Positions 63,973 through 64,000 of a DNA stretch of 64,000 bases are shown one piece after another. A model generated the notes under the pieces. That model did no database searches, was not told the origin of the DNA, and saw only the letters and a program-made list of their open reading frames with translations. The position numbers and the translations under genes are program-made. This DNA is from Cavia porcellus (lineage: Eukaryota > Chordata > Mammalia > Rodentia > Caviidae), in contig NW_026947502.1 in the NCBI RefSeq assembly GCF_034190915.1, positions 31,278,785 through 31,342,784 on the forward strand, in the 5' to 3' direction. Numbering within the stretch: the stretch's first letter is position 1; every line of letters begins with the position of its first letter.

Positions 63973-64000
63973 TCAACAGAAGCCCTGGATACTGCTAATC

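Overview
The window is nuclear DNA from a placental mammal, almost certainly a rodent. It carries spliced genes with GT-AG introns, CpG-island promoters, and many short interspersed repeats of two rodent types: 7SL-derived B1-like elements with the internal duplication typical of rodents, and tRNA-derived ID-like elements. Composites of the two (B4-like) also occur. The ID-like consensus, and old MIR, L2 and L1M relics that are still easy to read, suggest a slowly evolving non-murid rodent. A castorimorph (beaver, kangaroo-rat group) is my best guess, but this is an inference from repeat style only. The reconstructed DBN1 (660/706 aa) and DOK3 (444 aa) lengths match the rodent forms as I remember them.

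Gene order is PRR7 (+), DBN1 (-), PDLIM7 (-), DOK3 (-), DDX41 (-, incomplete). This is the conserved block known from human 5q35.3 and mouse chromosome 13.

1-4.85 kb: no recognised coding gene, only repeats and PRR7 upstream DNA. 4.85-6.5 kb: CpG-island promoter with two CRE palindromes, then PRR7 (two coding exons). 6.9-22.2 kb: DBN1 (drebrin), 15 coding exons including the 46-residue exon of the adult neuronal drebrin A form; its CpG-island promoter lies at 21.3-22.2 kb. 22.3-30.2 kb: intergenic and repeat-rich. 30.3-45.7 kb: PDLIM7 (enigma), a PDZ plus three-LIM protein, with a 17-nt alternative microexon and an alternative terminal exon giving a PDZ-only form; its CpG-island promoter lies at 44.6-45.7 kb. 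45.7-52.5 kb: intergenic, with SINEs, a (CA)n tract and an L2 relic. 52.5-57.6 kb: DOK3, five coding exons, with one intron filled by L1M/L2 relics and nested SINEs. 57.6-59.7 kb: DOK3 upstream DNA. 59.7-64 kb: DDX41 from its last exon up to the exon starting near residue 146; the upstream exons lie beyond the window.

The genes are not an operon or a single pathway. PRR7 and drebrin are both postsynaptic proteins and converge tail to tail; drebrin and PDLIM7 both bind the actin cytoskeleton; DOK3 is an immune-cell adaptor; DDX41 is a DEAD-box helicase of RNA splicing and innate nucleic-acid sensing. I found no unknown protein system. The points of most interest are regulatory or isoform-level: a degraded second Homer-binding motif in drebrin, tandem CREs at PRR7, pyrimidine microsatellites bracketing the PDLIM7 short-form exon, and a recent tandem SINE duplication with three copies of its target site.
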